DNA from: JAEXNA01 sp037968995
Lineage (GTDB): Bacteria > Vulcanimicrobiota > Xenobia > Xenobiales > JADMJV01
Direction of reading: 5' to 3'
Assembly: GCA_037968995.1 (NCBI GenBank)
Contig: JBBKWP010000266.1
Coordinates: forward strand, 4,650 to 68,649
Length of the DNA: 64,000 bases
Each line of letters starts with the position of its first letter. Position 1 is the stretch's first letter. Shown here piece after piece: positions 1 through 7,924 of this stretch. Under the pieces are notes generated by a model that was not told the DNA's origin, ran no database searches, and saw nothing but the letters and a program-made list of their open reading frames with translations. The position numbers and the translations under genes are program-made.

Positions 1-2
1 AG

Positions 3-899
3 GATACAGTTTTTGGCGACTTGATCCACGAGATGACAGGGCCGGCACTGCCCACCGTGCTGCCTGGGGTGAAGGGAGTGAACGCAGTGGATGAAGCTGG
101 TGTTCACCCTCTGCTTTTGGCCGTGGCCAGTGAACGATACGAGCCGTATCGCAAGCGTCAGCGACCTCAAGAGATCTTGACTGCGGCCCACGCTATTTTG
201 GGACAGGGCCAACTCTCCTTAGCGAAATATCTCCTTATCGTGGCTGGAGAGGATGATCCGAGCCTGCTACCCGGGGACAGTCGCGGAGTTTTTCGGCACC
301 TCTTGGAGCGGATCGATTTTCGTCGCGATCTCCACTTCCAGACCAACACCACGGTAGACACCTTGGACTACTCCGGTAGCGGTTTTCAAGAAGGTAGCAA
401 GGTGGTCATGGCCGCGGTTGGGGAGCCTCTCCGTGAACTTCCAGACCAGGCCTGGTGGTCACCGAACCATGAGAGTGAAGTAGGAGTCTTTTCGAGCCTT
501 CGGGTGGTCGCTCCGGGAATTCTGGCTCTCTCTGGTCCGGAGTTCAGTGCGCAGACGCCGCGAGGCGAGGACCCGTTGTTAAAAGACCTGGGAACGCTCT
601 TCTCTCAGGCTCATCCGGCTCGTCGTTTTCCCCTCTGGATCGTGACCGATCGGGCGCAGGATCTCGAGAACGCTTGGGAGACTTTTCTCTGGGTTACTTT
701 CACCCGGAGCGATCCGGCCACCGATATCTACGGGCTGGAGAGCTTTGTCGAAGCGAAGCACTGGGGTTGCCGCGGACCCTTGGTGATCGACGCTCGCAGC
801 AAGCCCCATCACGCCCCCAAATTAGTGGAGGACCCAGCCTTAGTGGCGAAGATAGAAAGTTTAGCGGCCCGTGGAGGTCCATTTTACGGGCTTTTCTAG
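3..899 (+). CDS. UbiD-family menaquinone biosynthesis decarboxylase (SCO4490-like), 3' part
   Basis: The reading frame is open to the left window edge, so only the C-terminal part (about 299 residues) is present; the first TTG at 21 is not the real start. UbiD enzymes are prenylated-FMN decarboxylases. The C-terminal stretch with FLWVTFTRSDPATDIYG, then KHWGCRGPLVIDAR and KPHHAP, is characteristic of the UbiD branch thought to decarboxylate a futalosine-pathway menaquinone precursor (TIGR03701 type), rather than the aromatic-acid branch. The middle segment with LAKYLLIVAGEDDP matches the usual UbiD core. This fits the menaquinol-type cytochrome b found near 55 kb. The family call is confident, the exact substrate is inferred. 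No partner prenyltransferase (UbiX type) is in the window. Confidence 0.8.
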   Translation, partial: DTVFGDLIHEMTGPALPTVLPGVKGVNAVDEAGVHPLLLAVASERYEPYRKRQRPQEILTAAHAILGQGQLSLAKYLLIVAGEDDPSLLPGDSRGVFRHLLERIDFRRDLHFQTNTTVDTLDYSGSGFQEGSKVVMAAVGEPLRELPDQAWWSPNHESEVGVFSSLRVVAPGILALSGPEFSAQTPRGEDPLLKDLGTLFSQAHPARRFPLWIVTDRAQDLENAWETFLWVTFTRSDPATDIYGLESFVEAKHWGCRGPLVIDARSKPHHAPKLVEDPALVAKIESLAARGGPFYGLF

Positions 900-1046
900 A
901 AGTTTTTCGAGTTCGGAATTGAACCAATTGATGGCAACGGGAATAAAGCCTCGAACGGTTGCGCCTATAATCTCTGTCGGCGAAGCAGATGAAAAAAATT
1001 TCGCCCCCAAAACCTTGAATCGTCAAGTTATCGCAAGGAGACATCG

Positions 1047-2309
1047 ATGAAGAAAAACTTAGCTTTCACAGTGCTTGGCGGCATGCTACTCGCTGCCGCT
1101 CTATTTAGCAAACCAGGGATTGCCGTCCCGGTCAGTCCCGAGGGAATCTTGGCTCAGAACCAACGCCATCAGCAACAACAGAAGGTGGATCCCAAAGCGG
1201 GATGGGACGTCCCTGATGTCTCGGACGTGGCGGAGAAAGGTAGCTCGGTAAAGCCCGTGATTGGTGACGACGGAAAGCCAGTCATTCAGGTGGCTCTTTT
1301 GCTCGACACTTCAGGCAGCATGTCCCCGTTGATAGACCAGGCGAAAACGGAACTCTGGTCTATCGTGAACAAACTAGGACAGGCCCGCTACAAAGGTCAG
1401 ATCCCTAAAATTGAAGTGGCACTTTACGAATATGGGAAGAGCACCTTGGAGCGGGATGAAGGCTACATCCGCCAACTGGCTCCTTTCACTCACGATCTCG
1501 ACGGACTTTCGGAGATCCTCTTCGCACTGCAAACCAACGGGGGAGACGAGTATTGTGCGTGGGTGATCCGCTCGGCTCTCGACTCCCTGAAGTGGAAAAC
1601 GCGGCCCGGCAGCCTCAAGATGGTCTTCGTAGCCGGTAACGAGCCCTTCACGCAAGGCCCTGTGGAAGTGGAACCTGTCCTCAAAGAGGCGAACAAGAAA
1701 GGTGTGCTGGTGCATCCCATCTACTGTTCGACCGGGAATTCGGCCGACCAGACCAGTTGGAGCAGCGCGGCGGACCTGGCTCAGACCGATCTCAAGATTA
1801 TCGACCACACCCGAGTCGTCAACATTCCCAAAACACCCTATGACGACAAGATCGCAAAACTGGGTGGAGAGCTCAACAGTACTTATGTGGCTTACGGAGA
1901 GCAGGGGCGGGCCAAGGCCACTCGCCAAGTCGCTCAAGACTCGAATATGGCCGGGGTGAGCGCTCCTGCCGCCGCCGAACGTTCTGTGGCCAAGGCTTCC
2001 GGAAACTACACCAATGAAGATTGGGATGTGGTGGACAAGGCCAAAGCCGAGGGAGGCGTCGGAGCGTTACGCGAAGAGGAACTCCCCAAAGAGATGCGCG
2101 GTATGAGTCTTGATGAGCGCAAGGGCTATATTGCCAAGAAATCCTCAGAGCGCAGCCAGATCCAAAAAGAGATCAATGAACTCTCCGCTAAGCGACAAGC
2201 TTTCATCGCCGAGAAGCAAAAAGAAGACGGTGAGGCCGACGCGACCTTGGGCACGGCGGTCATCAACACCGTTCGGAAGAAAGCCGCCGCGGAAGGTTTT
2301 ACTCTCTAA
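1047..2309 (+). CDS. Secreted von Willebrand factor type A domain protein
   Basis: A 420-residue protein with an N-terminal signal peptide (KK, then hydrophobic residues 5-25). A VWA domain follows from about residue 78. Its metal-ion-dependent adhesion site is visible as D-T-S-G-S (LLDTSGSM), followed by the TNGGDEY and VFVAGNEPF segments expected of the second and third MIDAS loops. The C-terminal third (about 290-420) is charged and partly helical, rich in Lys, Glu and Ala, probably coiled-coil. Such proteins usually bind protein ligands or assemble cell-surface complexes outside the membrane; the partner cannot be told. It is a single gene with its own upstream AT-rich region (a TATAAT at 966-971 without a clear -35 box) and is followed by a terminator. 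The start is supported by AAGGAG a few bases upstream. Confidence 0.8.
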   Translation: MKKNLAFTVLGGMLLAAALFSKPGIAVPVSPEGILAQNQRHQQQQKVDPKAGWDVPDVSDVAEKGSSVKPVIGDDGKPVIQVALLLDTSGSMSPLIDQAKTELWSIVNKLGQARYKGQIPKIEVALYEYGKSTLERDEGYIRQLAPFTHDLDGLSEILFALQTNGGDEYCAWVIRSALDSLKWKTRPGSLKMVFVAGNEPFTQGPVEVEPVLKEANKKGVLVHPIYCSTGNSADQTSWSSAADLAQTDLKIIDHTRVVNIPKTPYDDKIAKLGGELNSTYVAYGEQGRAKATRQVAQDSNMAGVSAPAAAERSVAKASGNYTNEDWDVVDKAKAEGGVGALREEELPKEMRGMSLDERKGYIAKKSSERSQIQKEINELSAKRQAFIAEKQKEDGEADATLGTAVINTVRKKAAAEGFTL

Positions 2310-2345
2310 ATAGGCGGGAGCCCGCTCACAACCTTCCAAGCTCTG

Positions 2346-2383
2346 AAAAAGTCGTCGCGAACGGTCGCGAAGACTTTTTTTTT
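2346..2383 (+). terminator. Rho-independent terminator after the VWA gene
   Basis: An A-tract, a stem made of GTCGTCGCGA against TCGCGAAGAC (one internal mismatch) and a run of nine T residues lie 37 bases after the VWA stop codon. Confidence 0.8.
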
Positions 2384-2496
2384 GCCTTCGTGTGTTTGGA
2401 ACTGGGGGATATGGTAAGAATGCATGAAATCTTTTCGCTCGTGTTCGCAGCCATTGGGACACGATCAAATCCAAAGCAATTCTTTGAGGAGTTTCC

Positions 2497-3234
2497 ATGT
2501 ACAAAATGATCGAAGGCTGGATGAGCCCCAACCTAAATATGCCGATGAATATCGCAACTTATGGCCACGCAGGTCGTACGCTGTTGCTCTTTCCCACGGC
2601 CGCTGCCGATTTCTTAGAGCACGAGCGGTTTTTGATGATGGACGTTCTTGAACCTTTCATCAACTCCGGCAAGATTCGCATTTTTTCGGTTGGAGGAATC
2701 AACCGCGAAGGATGGCTGAATAAAGATTGTCACCCTAAAGTCAAGGGACTTCTGCAGCAAGGTTTCAACCGCTACATTTCCGAGGAAGTCGTTCCTTACA
2801 TCTGGCACAAAACCGGCGGCGACCGTCACATCATCACCGTCGGTGCTTCCTTGGGAGCTTTCCACGCCGCGAATCAACTTTTCCGCCGTCCCGACCTGTT
2901 CGACGGAACCATCGCTATGAGCGGCGGGTACGATATTCGTGACTACTATGAAAGCTACGGATATCACGACGAGAATATCTACTTCAACAATCCGGCTGAA
3001 TATCTGCCCAATCTGTGGGACGACCACTACTTGCCGATGTTGCAGCAGAAACGTCACATCTACCTGTTGACCGGTTCCGGAAGCTACGAAAAACCCCAGG
3101 CCACCGTGGGCCTCAGCCACACCCTGGATAGCAAAGGCATCCCGCATCGTCTCGATGTCTGGGGCCACGATATGCCTCACGACTGGCCCACCTGGCGCTC
3201 CATGATGACCCACTACGCGGGCGCTCACCTGTAG
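2497..3234 (+). CDS. Alpha/beta-hydrolase, esterase-D-like family
   Basis: A 245-residue cytosolic protein with no signal peptide. It carries the alpha/beta-hydrolase nucleophile elbow G-A-S-L-G (VGASLGAFHA, about residue 117-126) and a C-terminal His context (WGHDMPHDWPTW) that would supply the catalytic histidine. An acid residue is likely in the segment around LTGSGSYEKPQ. The overall layout, with an early GRTLLLFPT strand and FFRRPDLFDG after the elbow, matches the putative esterase/enterochelin-esterase-like family that hydrolyses small esters; the substrate is unknown. A strong GAGGAG-type ribosome site lies just upstream. The gene stands alone between two terminators, so it is probably monocistronic. 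Confidence 0.8.
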   Translation: MYKMIEGWMSPNLNMPMNIATYGHAGRTLLLFPTAAADFLEHERFLMMDVLEPFINSGKIRIFSVGGINREGWLNKDCHPKVKGLLQQGFNRYISEEVVPYIWHKTGGDRHIITVGASLGAFHAANQLFRRPDLFDGTIAMSGGYDIRDYYESYGYHDENIYFNNPAEYLPNLWDDHYLPMLQQKRHIYLLTGSGSYEKPQATVGLSHTLDSKGIPHRLDVWGHDMPHDWPTWRSMMTHYAGAHL

Positions 3235-3261
3235 AAATCAAACTTTCAGCTCGCTGAACGT

Positions 3262-3299
3262 AAAAAGTTCACTCTCCCCGGAGAGTGAACTTTTTTTTT
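3262..3299 (+). terminator. Strong Rho-independent terminator
   Basis: A perfect 11-bp stem (3267-3277 against 3280-3290) is flanked by five A residues on the left and nine T residues on the right. It can also work for the opposite strand because the flanks are symmetric, but the minus-strand gene downstream (DUF1499) ends 100 bp away. Confidence 0.92.
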
Positions 3300-3398
3300 G
3301 CCCGTCCTGTTAACCGTTTTCGGCGATGCGAAACTCTTCCCACGATGACGATTGTTCGCGAAGCAACGTTGCGCTCTAAGGCTCGGGTAAACTCGTCG

Positions 3399-3869
3399 CT
3401 ATTGCTGAGCTCTATAAAACTCCGACAGTGTTTCGTAGCGGCGTCGGTTCAATCCCATGTCCGAGTAGCCCGCTCGACTGGCTGAGCGGAACTGCACCTC
3501 TTCGCCGTCGTTGTCCAGCCAAAACTCCACATCGTCGTGAAACTTTAACCAGGGCGTGGTGAAGATCACGTAAAGATAGCTGTCGGTTTCCTCCACAATA
3601 TGACCGCCTCCATACAGCGCGACGGCGGATCTTAGAGCCGCCATCGTCGCTTCAGGAGAATCCTTGAAGGGCAGTGGGGGTACATATCTCGCGGAGACTT
3701 CGCTTTGGCTCGAAACGGCATTCGGTTTGGAGCCCAGGGGTTTGAGTTGCCCATCGACCACGCCCAGGTGAGGCTTGGTGGTGTTCTGACTGTAAAAGTG
3801 GGCGAAACCGGCCGCTGCCATCAGCAGCGCGAGCGCGGCTGTTCTGGAGATCGCTTTGTGGAGTTTCAT
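3399..3869 (-). CDS. DUF1499 domain protein, membrane-anchored or secreted
   Basis: A 156-residue protein with an N-terminal hydrophobic segment (residues 10-25) that may be a signal peptide or anchor. The rest matches DUF1499: a PLPFKDSPEATMAALRSAV helix, a strand segment ending DSYLYVIFTTPWLKFHDDVEFWL, and the diagnostic VQFRSASRAGYSDMGLNRRR near the C-terminus. The family's function is not established; it is common in bacteria and plastids. The gene is transcribed away from the NTF2-like gene at 3952, with an 82-bp divergent spacer. Confidence 0.78.
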   Translation of the reverse strand: MKLHKAISRTAALALLMAAAGFAHFYSQNTTKPHLGVVDGQLKPLGSKPNAVSSQSEVSARYVPPLPFKDSPEATMAALRSAVALYGGGHIVEETDSYLYVIFTTPWLKFHDDVEFWLDNDGEEVQFRSASRAGYSDMGLNRRRYETLSEFYRAQQ

Positions 3870-3951
3870 TCTGGCGGTTGCGCGAAGGACAATCTTTCAT
3901 CCTCCCGAAACGCGAACCTTAAGATGAATTCTTCAATCTAGGAGTCCCTAT

Positions 3952-4452
3952 ATGACAAACCTTACTCGGCGCAATGCTGTGTTGGCTGCTGCCGTAGGCG
4001 CGGCCGTCCTAGCTGTTCCCGCTATGGCGAAAACCAAAGACACGCAACCTGACCCCTCCGTGGAGGTCTTGAGAGCTCTCTTAAAAGCTCACGATCAAGC
4101 CTTCACCGACCACGACATGAAAGGTCTTTTGGCGACCCTTTCGCCGGAATGCGTGTTGATGGGAACCTCTCCCGGAGAACTGTGGGTGGGGCACGATGAG
4201 CTCACGGAAGCCTACAAGCACTTTTTCGCCGATTTCGACAAAGGGAAGCAAAACTTTGAGCATCTTTGGTACGACGGAAATGTGGGACCGGCCGGGGCTT
4301 GGTTGATGACCACTTCCAAGGTGACCCTCACCAAGGGTAAAAAATCTTCGGAATTTGGCCTCAACCTGTCGCTCACTTGCGAAAAGCACGACGACAAATG
4401 GCTCATTCGGGCCATGCATTTTTCCAACCCGACCGCCTCAACGAAAGCCTAG
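3952..4452 (+). CDS. Exported NTF2-like (SnoaL/DUF4440-type) protein
   Basis: A 166-residue protein. The N-terminus (TRRNAVLAAAVGAAVLAVPAMA) is a Tat-like signal with a likely Ala-x-Ala cleavage site near residue 26. The mature part has the NTF2-like cone fold pattern: LLKAHDQAFTDHDMKGLLATLSPECVLMG, then GHDELTEAYKHFFADFD, then a beta-rich C-terminal half. Proteins of this fold bind small ligands or act as small enzymes; no catalytic residues can be assigned. Its stop lies only 9 bases before the start of the W-L-N repeat peptide gene, and both products carry Tat-type leaders, so the two are probably co-transcribed and act in the same exported system. Confidence 0.75.
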   Translation: MTNLTRRNAVLAAAVGAAVLAVPAMAKTKDTQPDPSVEVLRALLKAHDQAFTDHDMKGLLATLSPECVLMGTSPGELWVGHDELTEAYKHFFADFDKGKQNFEHLWYDGNVGPAGAWLMTTSKVTLTKGKKSSEFGLNLSLTCEKHDDKWLIRAMHFSNPTASTKA

Positions 4453-4461
4453 GAGACCGTC

Positions 4462-4728
4462 ATGAGCGAAGACCAAGAAAAAATAACTCGACGCAATTTC
4501 CTGCAGGGAGCCAAAGGATGGTCCGCTGCGGTGGTGGCCCTGGCCTTGACTCAGGGAGCGACTTCTAGTGAGGCCGAACCTACCTTTGGAGGCGGTTGGC
4601 TCAATAGACGAGGCGGTGGCGGTGGTTGGTTGAATAACCGTGGCGGCGGCGGCGGATGGCTCAATAATCGCGGCGGCGGCGGTTGGCTCAACAACCGTGG
4701 CGGTGGCGGTTGGCTCAATCGGCGCTGA
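4462..4728 (+). CDS. Tat-leader Gly-rich W-L-N repeat peptide, candidate cyclophane RiPP precursor
   Basis: An 88-residue protein. Residues 1-39 form a twin-arginine leader (ITRRNFLQGA, then a hydrophobic stretch 22-31). Residues 42-88 are five near-identical units of three to five glycines followed by W-L-N and R or N-R. Trp46, 56, 66, 75 and 84 each start a W-L-N triplet. This resembles the Gly-rich repeat precursors (GrrA/OscA type) whose Trp-x-Asn motifs are crosslinked to three-residue cyclophanes by radical SAM/SPASM enzymes. The DNA of the repeats differs at silent positions (CTC or TTG for Leu, AAT or AAC for Asn), so the peptide is conserved, not just the DNA. No maturase is adjacent; the nearest in the window is at 12230. 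The 3' end overlaps the convergent glycosyltransferase gene by 14 bp. The gene is clear, the RiPP role is inferred. Confidence 0.72.
   Translation: MSEDQEKITRRNFLQGAKGWSAAVVALALTQGATSSEAEPTFGGGWLNRRGGGGGWLNNRGGGGGWLNNRGGGGWLNNRGGGGWLNRR
4568..4725 (+). repeat. Five tandem repeat units encoding GGGG-W-L-N-N-R
   Basis: Units of about 27-30 bp encode Gly-rich W-L-N repeats in one frame. The first and last units end R-R and the three inner ones N-R. Silent third-position changes separate the units. Confidence 0.85.
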
Positions 4729-5731
4729 TCGAACTAGTTCCTAAGGACTTCTCGACCTCTTGTTCCACGATGTAGCGGGGGCGACGTCGAGATTCGTCTA
4801 GTGCCCGCCACAGATATTCTCCGAGGACGCCCATCATCAGCATCTGGGCCGCGCCCATAAAAAGGATGACCACCATCAAGGAGGACCAGCCTTCCGGGGC
4901 GGCCCCAGATGTGAAGGCGCTGTAAATCACCACGATGGAATAGACAAAGCCCGCGCAGCCAACCAGGACTCCGAGGTAAGACATGAGCCTCACCGGCGCG
5001 TAGGTAAAAGAGGTCACGCTGTCGGCCACGAGTTTCAGTTTCTTTTCGAGCGTCCATCCCGTCGTGCCGTGTAAGCGGGCTTCTTTATCGTATTCAATGG
5101 AGCCGTGGGAGAATCCGATCCAGCTGAGCAATGCTAGGACGCTTACGTTTTGCTCTTGATATCGCGTCACCGCGTTGACAGCGCATCGGTCCAAAAGGAA
5201 GAAGTCCGCTCCACTGTCCGGCATATTCCTGATTCCGACAAAGCTTCTCATTAACCAGTAGTACAAGCGTGAGAAAGCGAGCGTGGAAGTGCCTTCGCCC
5301 CTGCGTTCTCGTCGCACCGCCCAGACGACGCTGCAGCCTTCTCTCCACTCTTCGAGGAGCGCGGGGATGGTTTCCGGAGGGTCCTGACAGTCTCCAGCCA
5401 AGACGACCGCACAGCGACCTTTGGCTTGGTCGAATCCACACATCAGAGCGGTGTGCGAACCGCTGTTGCGGGCTAAGCGAAACCCTCGAATCCTTTCGGG
5501 CGTTTCTTTCTGGGCCAGTTCCCGTATAACATCGAAGCTTCGGTCCGTTGAGCGGTCGTCAACCAAGACCCATTCCCAGTCGACTTCGAGGTCTTGAAAG
5601 ACGGCCTTCAGGCGGCTTAAAAGGACGGGTAGATTCTCTGCTTCGTTGAAGACCGGGGTGATAACTGACACAGTAAAACCGGAAACGATTCGGGGATTTT
5701 CAAGAGTCGGTTTATTCGGGGGTGTGGACAT
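4715..5731 (-). CDS. Family 2 glycosyltransferase with two C-terminal membrane helices (polyprenyl-phosphate type)
   Basis: A 338-residue GT-A glycosyltransferase. VSVITPVFNEAENLP and LVDDRSTD mark the nucleotide-binding half, AGDCQDPPE stands where the metal-binding acidic motif is expected, and two membrane helices lie near 245-270 and 283-305. This is the architecture of DPM1/ArnC/GtrB-like enzymes that move a sugar from a nucleotide donor to undecaprenyl phosphate at the inner membrane. It is the last gene of the seven-gene minus-strand sugar operon and overlaps the preceding acyltransferase by 20 bp, so it probably handles the sugar that the other six genes make. Its stop overlaps the end of the convergent W-L-N repeat gene. 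Confidence 0.88.
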   Translation of the reverse strand: MSTPPNKPTLENPRIVSGFTVSVITPVFNEAENLPVLLSRLKAVFQDLEVDWEWVLVDDRSTDRSFDVIRELAQKETPERIRGFRLARNSGSHTALMCGFDQAKGRCAVVLAGDCQDPPETIPALLEEWREGCSVVWAVRRERRGEGTSTLAFSRLYYWLMRSFVGIRNMPDSGADFFLLDRCAVNAVTRYQEQNVSVLALLSWIGFSHGSIEYDKEARLHGTTGWTLEKKLKLVADSVTSFTYAPVRLMSYLGVLVGCAGFVYSIVVIYSAFTSGAAPEGWSSLMVVILFMGAAQMLMMGVLGEYLWRALDESRRRPRYIVEQEVEKSLGTSSISAD

Positions 5732-6431
5732 TCATCTCTCCATCGTCCTTTCGGCTCTTCACGAAACGCGCTGGAACTCCCGCGACCACCGCGTAGTCGG
5801 GGACGTCTTTGATGACAACGGCGCCCGCACCCACGATAGCTCCACGTCCGACGGTGACTCCGGGAAGAATGATGGCTCCTGTTCCAATGTCTGCGCCGGC
5901 TTTGATGCGAACCGGTTTGATGACAAGATCGGTCGCGATAATGGGAATGTCTCTGGGAAAGGCCGTGTGGGTCGAACCCAAAACCTTAGCCCCTGGGCCC
6001 CACCCCACGTCTTCTTCGATGATCAGGTCTCTCGCGTCGAAGTACGACTGGGGCCCGATCCAGCATCTCGCACCGATGGAGAACGATCCGTCGAATCGGC
6101 CCTGGATAAAGGTGGACGTTCCCAGGAAGACCCCGCTCCCGATGACAAAAGTTTCGGGGTGCGAAAAGCCTACCAAAGGCTCCACACGCACCCCCTCGCC
6201 GAAATTCTTCGCCATGGCACGCAATAAGATCCGGCGCATTCGAATGTCCAATGGGGTTTGGCCGGTCTGAAATCTAGCGTAGGTCGCTAGAAGCTCGGCT
6301 GGGCTCTGCTCGTCTCTCAACTGTCGGGCAAAACCTTGTTCGAACTCGGGGTCGGGTGTTATAGGCAGTTTCCCATGCACGGCCGCTACTCGTCGATTGC
6401 CGGAATCCGGGAACGGGGTTTCAGAGCTCAA
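5712..6431 (-). CDS. Hexapeptide-repeat acyltransferase (maltose/serine O-acetyltransferase-like)
   Basis: A 239-residue protein. The C-terminal half is a left-handed beta-helix of hexapeptide repeats (GSGVFLGTSTFIQGRF, GTGAIILPGVTVGRGAIVG, ending VVAGVPARFVK), typical of acetyl-CoA-dependent O- or N-acetyltransferases. The N-terminal half (about 1-90) contains an ELLATYARFQTG segment and LRRILLRAMAKNFGEGV, like the MAA/NodL group. The start codon read is TTG, overlapping the end of the upstream dehydrogenase gene by 11 bp, and the 3' end overlaps the glycosyltransferase by 20 bp. It probably acetylates a hydroxyl or amine of the sugar made by this operon or of the assembled glycan; which is not shown. 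Confidence 0.82.
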   Translation of the reverse strand: MSSETPFPDSGNRRVAAVHGKLPITPDPEFEQGFARQLRDEQSPAELLATYARFQTGQTPLDIRMRRILLRAMAKNFGEGVRVEPLVGFSHPETFVIGSGVFLGTSTFIQGRFDGSFSIGARCWIGPQSYFDARDLIIEEDVGWGPGAKVLGSTHTAFPRDIPIIATDLVIKPVRIKAGADIGTGAIILPGVTVGRGAIVGAGAVVIKDVPDYAVVAGVPARFVKSRKDDGEMNVHTPE

Positions 6432-7443
6432 TGAGTCCTCCTCGCAACTGCAGAGAACGCTCTGAGGCTTCTAAGATTTTCACAACTTTCAAACCGGCTC
6501 TGCCGTCGGTCATGGAGGGGGACCCCTTCTTGATACAATGGATAAAGTGATTCGCCTCGGTCAAGAGAGCCTCTGTCAATTCGACCTTTGGAGAGTGCAT
6601 ATCCCCGGTGCGGTAGCTCACCTTCAGTAGGTAAATGTCTTCCTCCGACTCGGTGGTCTCGACGCCTTTGTCGTAGATCTTGACGGATTCCGAAGGCGAG
6701 AGGTCGTCGAAAACAATCATTTTTTTACTACCGCCAATGAGGGTTCGACGGAGTTTGACGGGGGCTAACCAGTTCACGTTGATGTGAGCGATCAAAGGAG
6801 CGTCGTAGAAGACCGTGAGAAAGGCAGTGTTCTCGGGCTGCCCTGGAACGTGACTGATGCCTGTCGCGCTCACCGCGCGCGGCTCCTTATCGGAGATAGC
6901 GCCGAGAATGCTCAGATCGTGGACGGCGAGGTCCCACAGGACATTCACATCGTGTTGGAAGAGCCCAAGATTGACCCGAGTGGAGTCGTAATACAGCAGG
7001 TCACCAATGGCCCCGGAATCGATCTCTTCCTTGATCTTCGTGACGGCGCTCGTGTAGACGAAGGTGTGATCGACGTGGAGGATAAGGTTTTTGGAATCGG
7101 CGAGTTCGATGAGTTCCTCACATTGGGCCACGTTCGCCGCCATAGGCTTTTCCACGAAAACGTGTTTGCCGGCTTGGAGCGCGGCTTTGGCCAAGGGAAA
7201 GTGGCTCGCCACGGGCGTGGCGATGGCGACGGCATCAACGTCGGTCGCGGAGAACAGTTCCTCGGAGCGTCCCGTAGTTTTCAACCCAGGGTAGCTTTCG
7301 ACAGCGCGATGTCGCTGTTTCTCTTCCGGGTCACAAACCATTGTGACTTTCGAATTCGCGGCCCGCATAAAGTTTCGAACCAAATTTGGTCCCCAGTAGC
7401 CGTAGCCCACCACGCCGATATTGATGATGTTGCTCAACTCCAA
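6421..7443 (-). CDS. Gfo/Idh/MocA-family sugar dehydrogenase (WbpB-like)
   Basis: A 340-residue NAD(P)-dependent oxidoreductase. The Rossmann motif GVVGYGYWGPNLVRNF is close to the N-terminus and the family's EKPMA lysine motif follows near residue 95. The HDLSILG segment near residue 175 carries the usual catalytic histidine. The closest known role is the C3 oxidation of a UDP-N-acetyl-hexosaminuronic acid (WbpB), which works with a WbpE-type aminotransferase and a WbpD-type acetyltransferase, both present next door. The start is one of two TTG codons (7443 or 7437); no ATG fits. It overlaps the upstream acetyltransferase by 10 bp, so translation is probably coupled. Confidence 0.87.
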   Translation of the reverse strand: MELSNIINIGVVGYGYWGPNLVRNFMRAANSKVTMVCDPEEKQRHRAVESYPGLKTTGRSEELFSATDVDAVAIATPVASHFPLAKAALQAGKHVFVEKPMAANVAQCEELIELADSKNLILHVDHTFVYTSAVTKIKEEIDSGAIGDLLYYDSTRVNLGLFQHDVNVLWDLAVHDLSILGAISDKEPRAVSATGISHVPGQPENTAFLTVFYDAPLIAHINVNWLAPVKLRRTLIGGSKKMIVFDDLSPSESVKIYDKGVETTESEEDIYLLKVSYRTGDMHSPKVELTEALLTEANHFIHCIKKGSPSMTDGRAGLKVVKILEASERSLQLRGGLIEL

Positions 7444-7922
7444 CTCTCTTTCTCTCGTACATCCCCGACGACTTGGGCCGGAACGCCGGCCACAATGGCG
7501 TAATCAGGGACATTCTTCGACACCAACGCTCCCGCGCCGATGAGCGAATTCTCCCCTAAGGTCACGCCCGCGAGGATCGTCGCGTTGCTGCCGATGGCCG
7601 CCCTCTTCTTTACCAGTGTGGGAACCATGGTCCAGTCGTCGGCGCCCTTCACTGATCCGTCAAGATTCGTGCTGCGAGGAAAACGGTCATTGGTGAACAT
7701 CACGCCGTGTCCCACGAAGACTTCGTCTTCCAGGGTGACTCCCTCACACAAAAAGCTGTGGGACGAAACCTTACAACGGGCTCCGATTTTGACTCCGCCT
7801 TGTACCTCCACGAACGTACCGATCATCGTTTCGTCGCCGATCTCGCAGCGGTACAGGTTGACAAGGTCTGGGTGGTGGATTCTCACATCCTTACCCAGCT
7901 TGACAGAATCCGCGATGGGCAT
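7434..7922 (-). CDS. Hexapeptide N-acetyltransferase (WbpD/WxcM-N-like)
   Basis: A 162-residue left-handed beta-helix acetyltransferase. I place the start at the ATG at 7922, because the helix begins at once (DSVKLGKDVRIHHP) and the aminotransferase stop lies 2 bases upstream. Longer upstream reading in this frame is only the shadow of that aminotransferase gene. The motifs VFVGHGVMFTNDRFPR and YAIVAGVPAQVVG are characteristic of the WbpD group, which acetylates the C3 amine of a UDP-2-acetamido-3-amino-hexuronic acid. Together with the flanking dehydrogenase and aminotransferase this makes the oxidise-aminate-acetylate trio of the 2,3-diacetamido sugar pathway. Confidence 0.86.
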   Translation of the reverse strand: MPIADSVKLGKDVRIHHPDLVNLYRCEIGDETMIGTFVEVQGGVKIGARCKVSSHSFLCEGVTLEDEVFVGHGVMFTNDRFPRSTNLDGSVKGADDWTMVPTLVKKRAAIGSNATILAGVTLGENSLIGAGALVSKNVPDYAIVAGVPAQVVGDVREKESWS

Positions 7923-7924
7923 TC

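Noticed and set aside
4568..4725. W-L-N repeat as plain low-complexity or structural Gly-rich DNA repeat
   Set aside because: The units differ at silent sites but keep the peptide, and a Tat leader precedes them, so selection acts on the protein.
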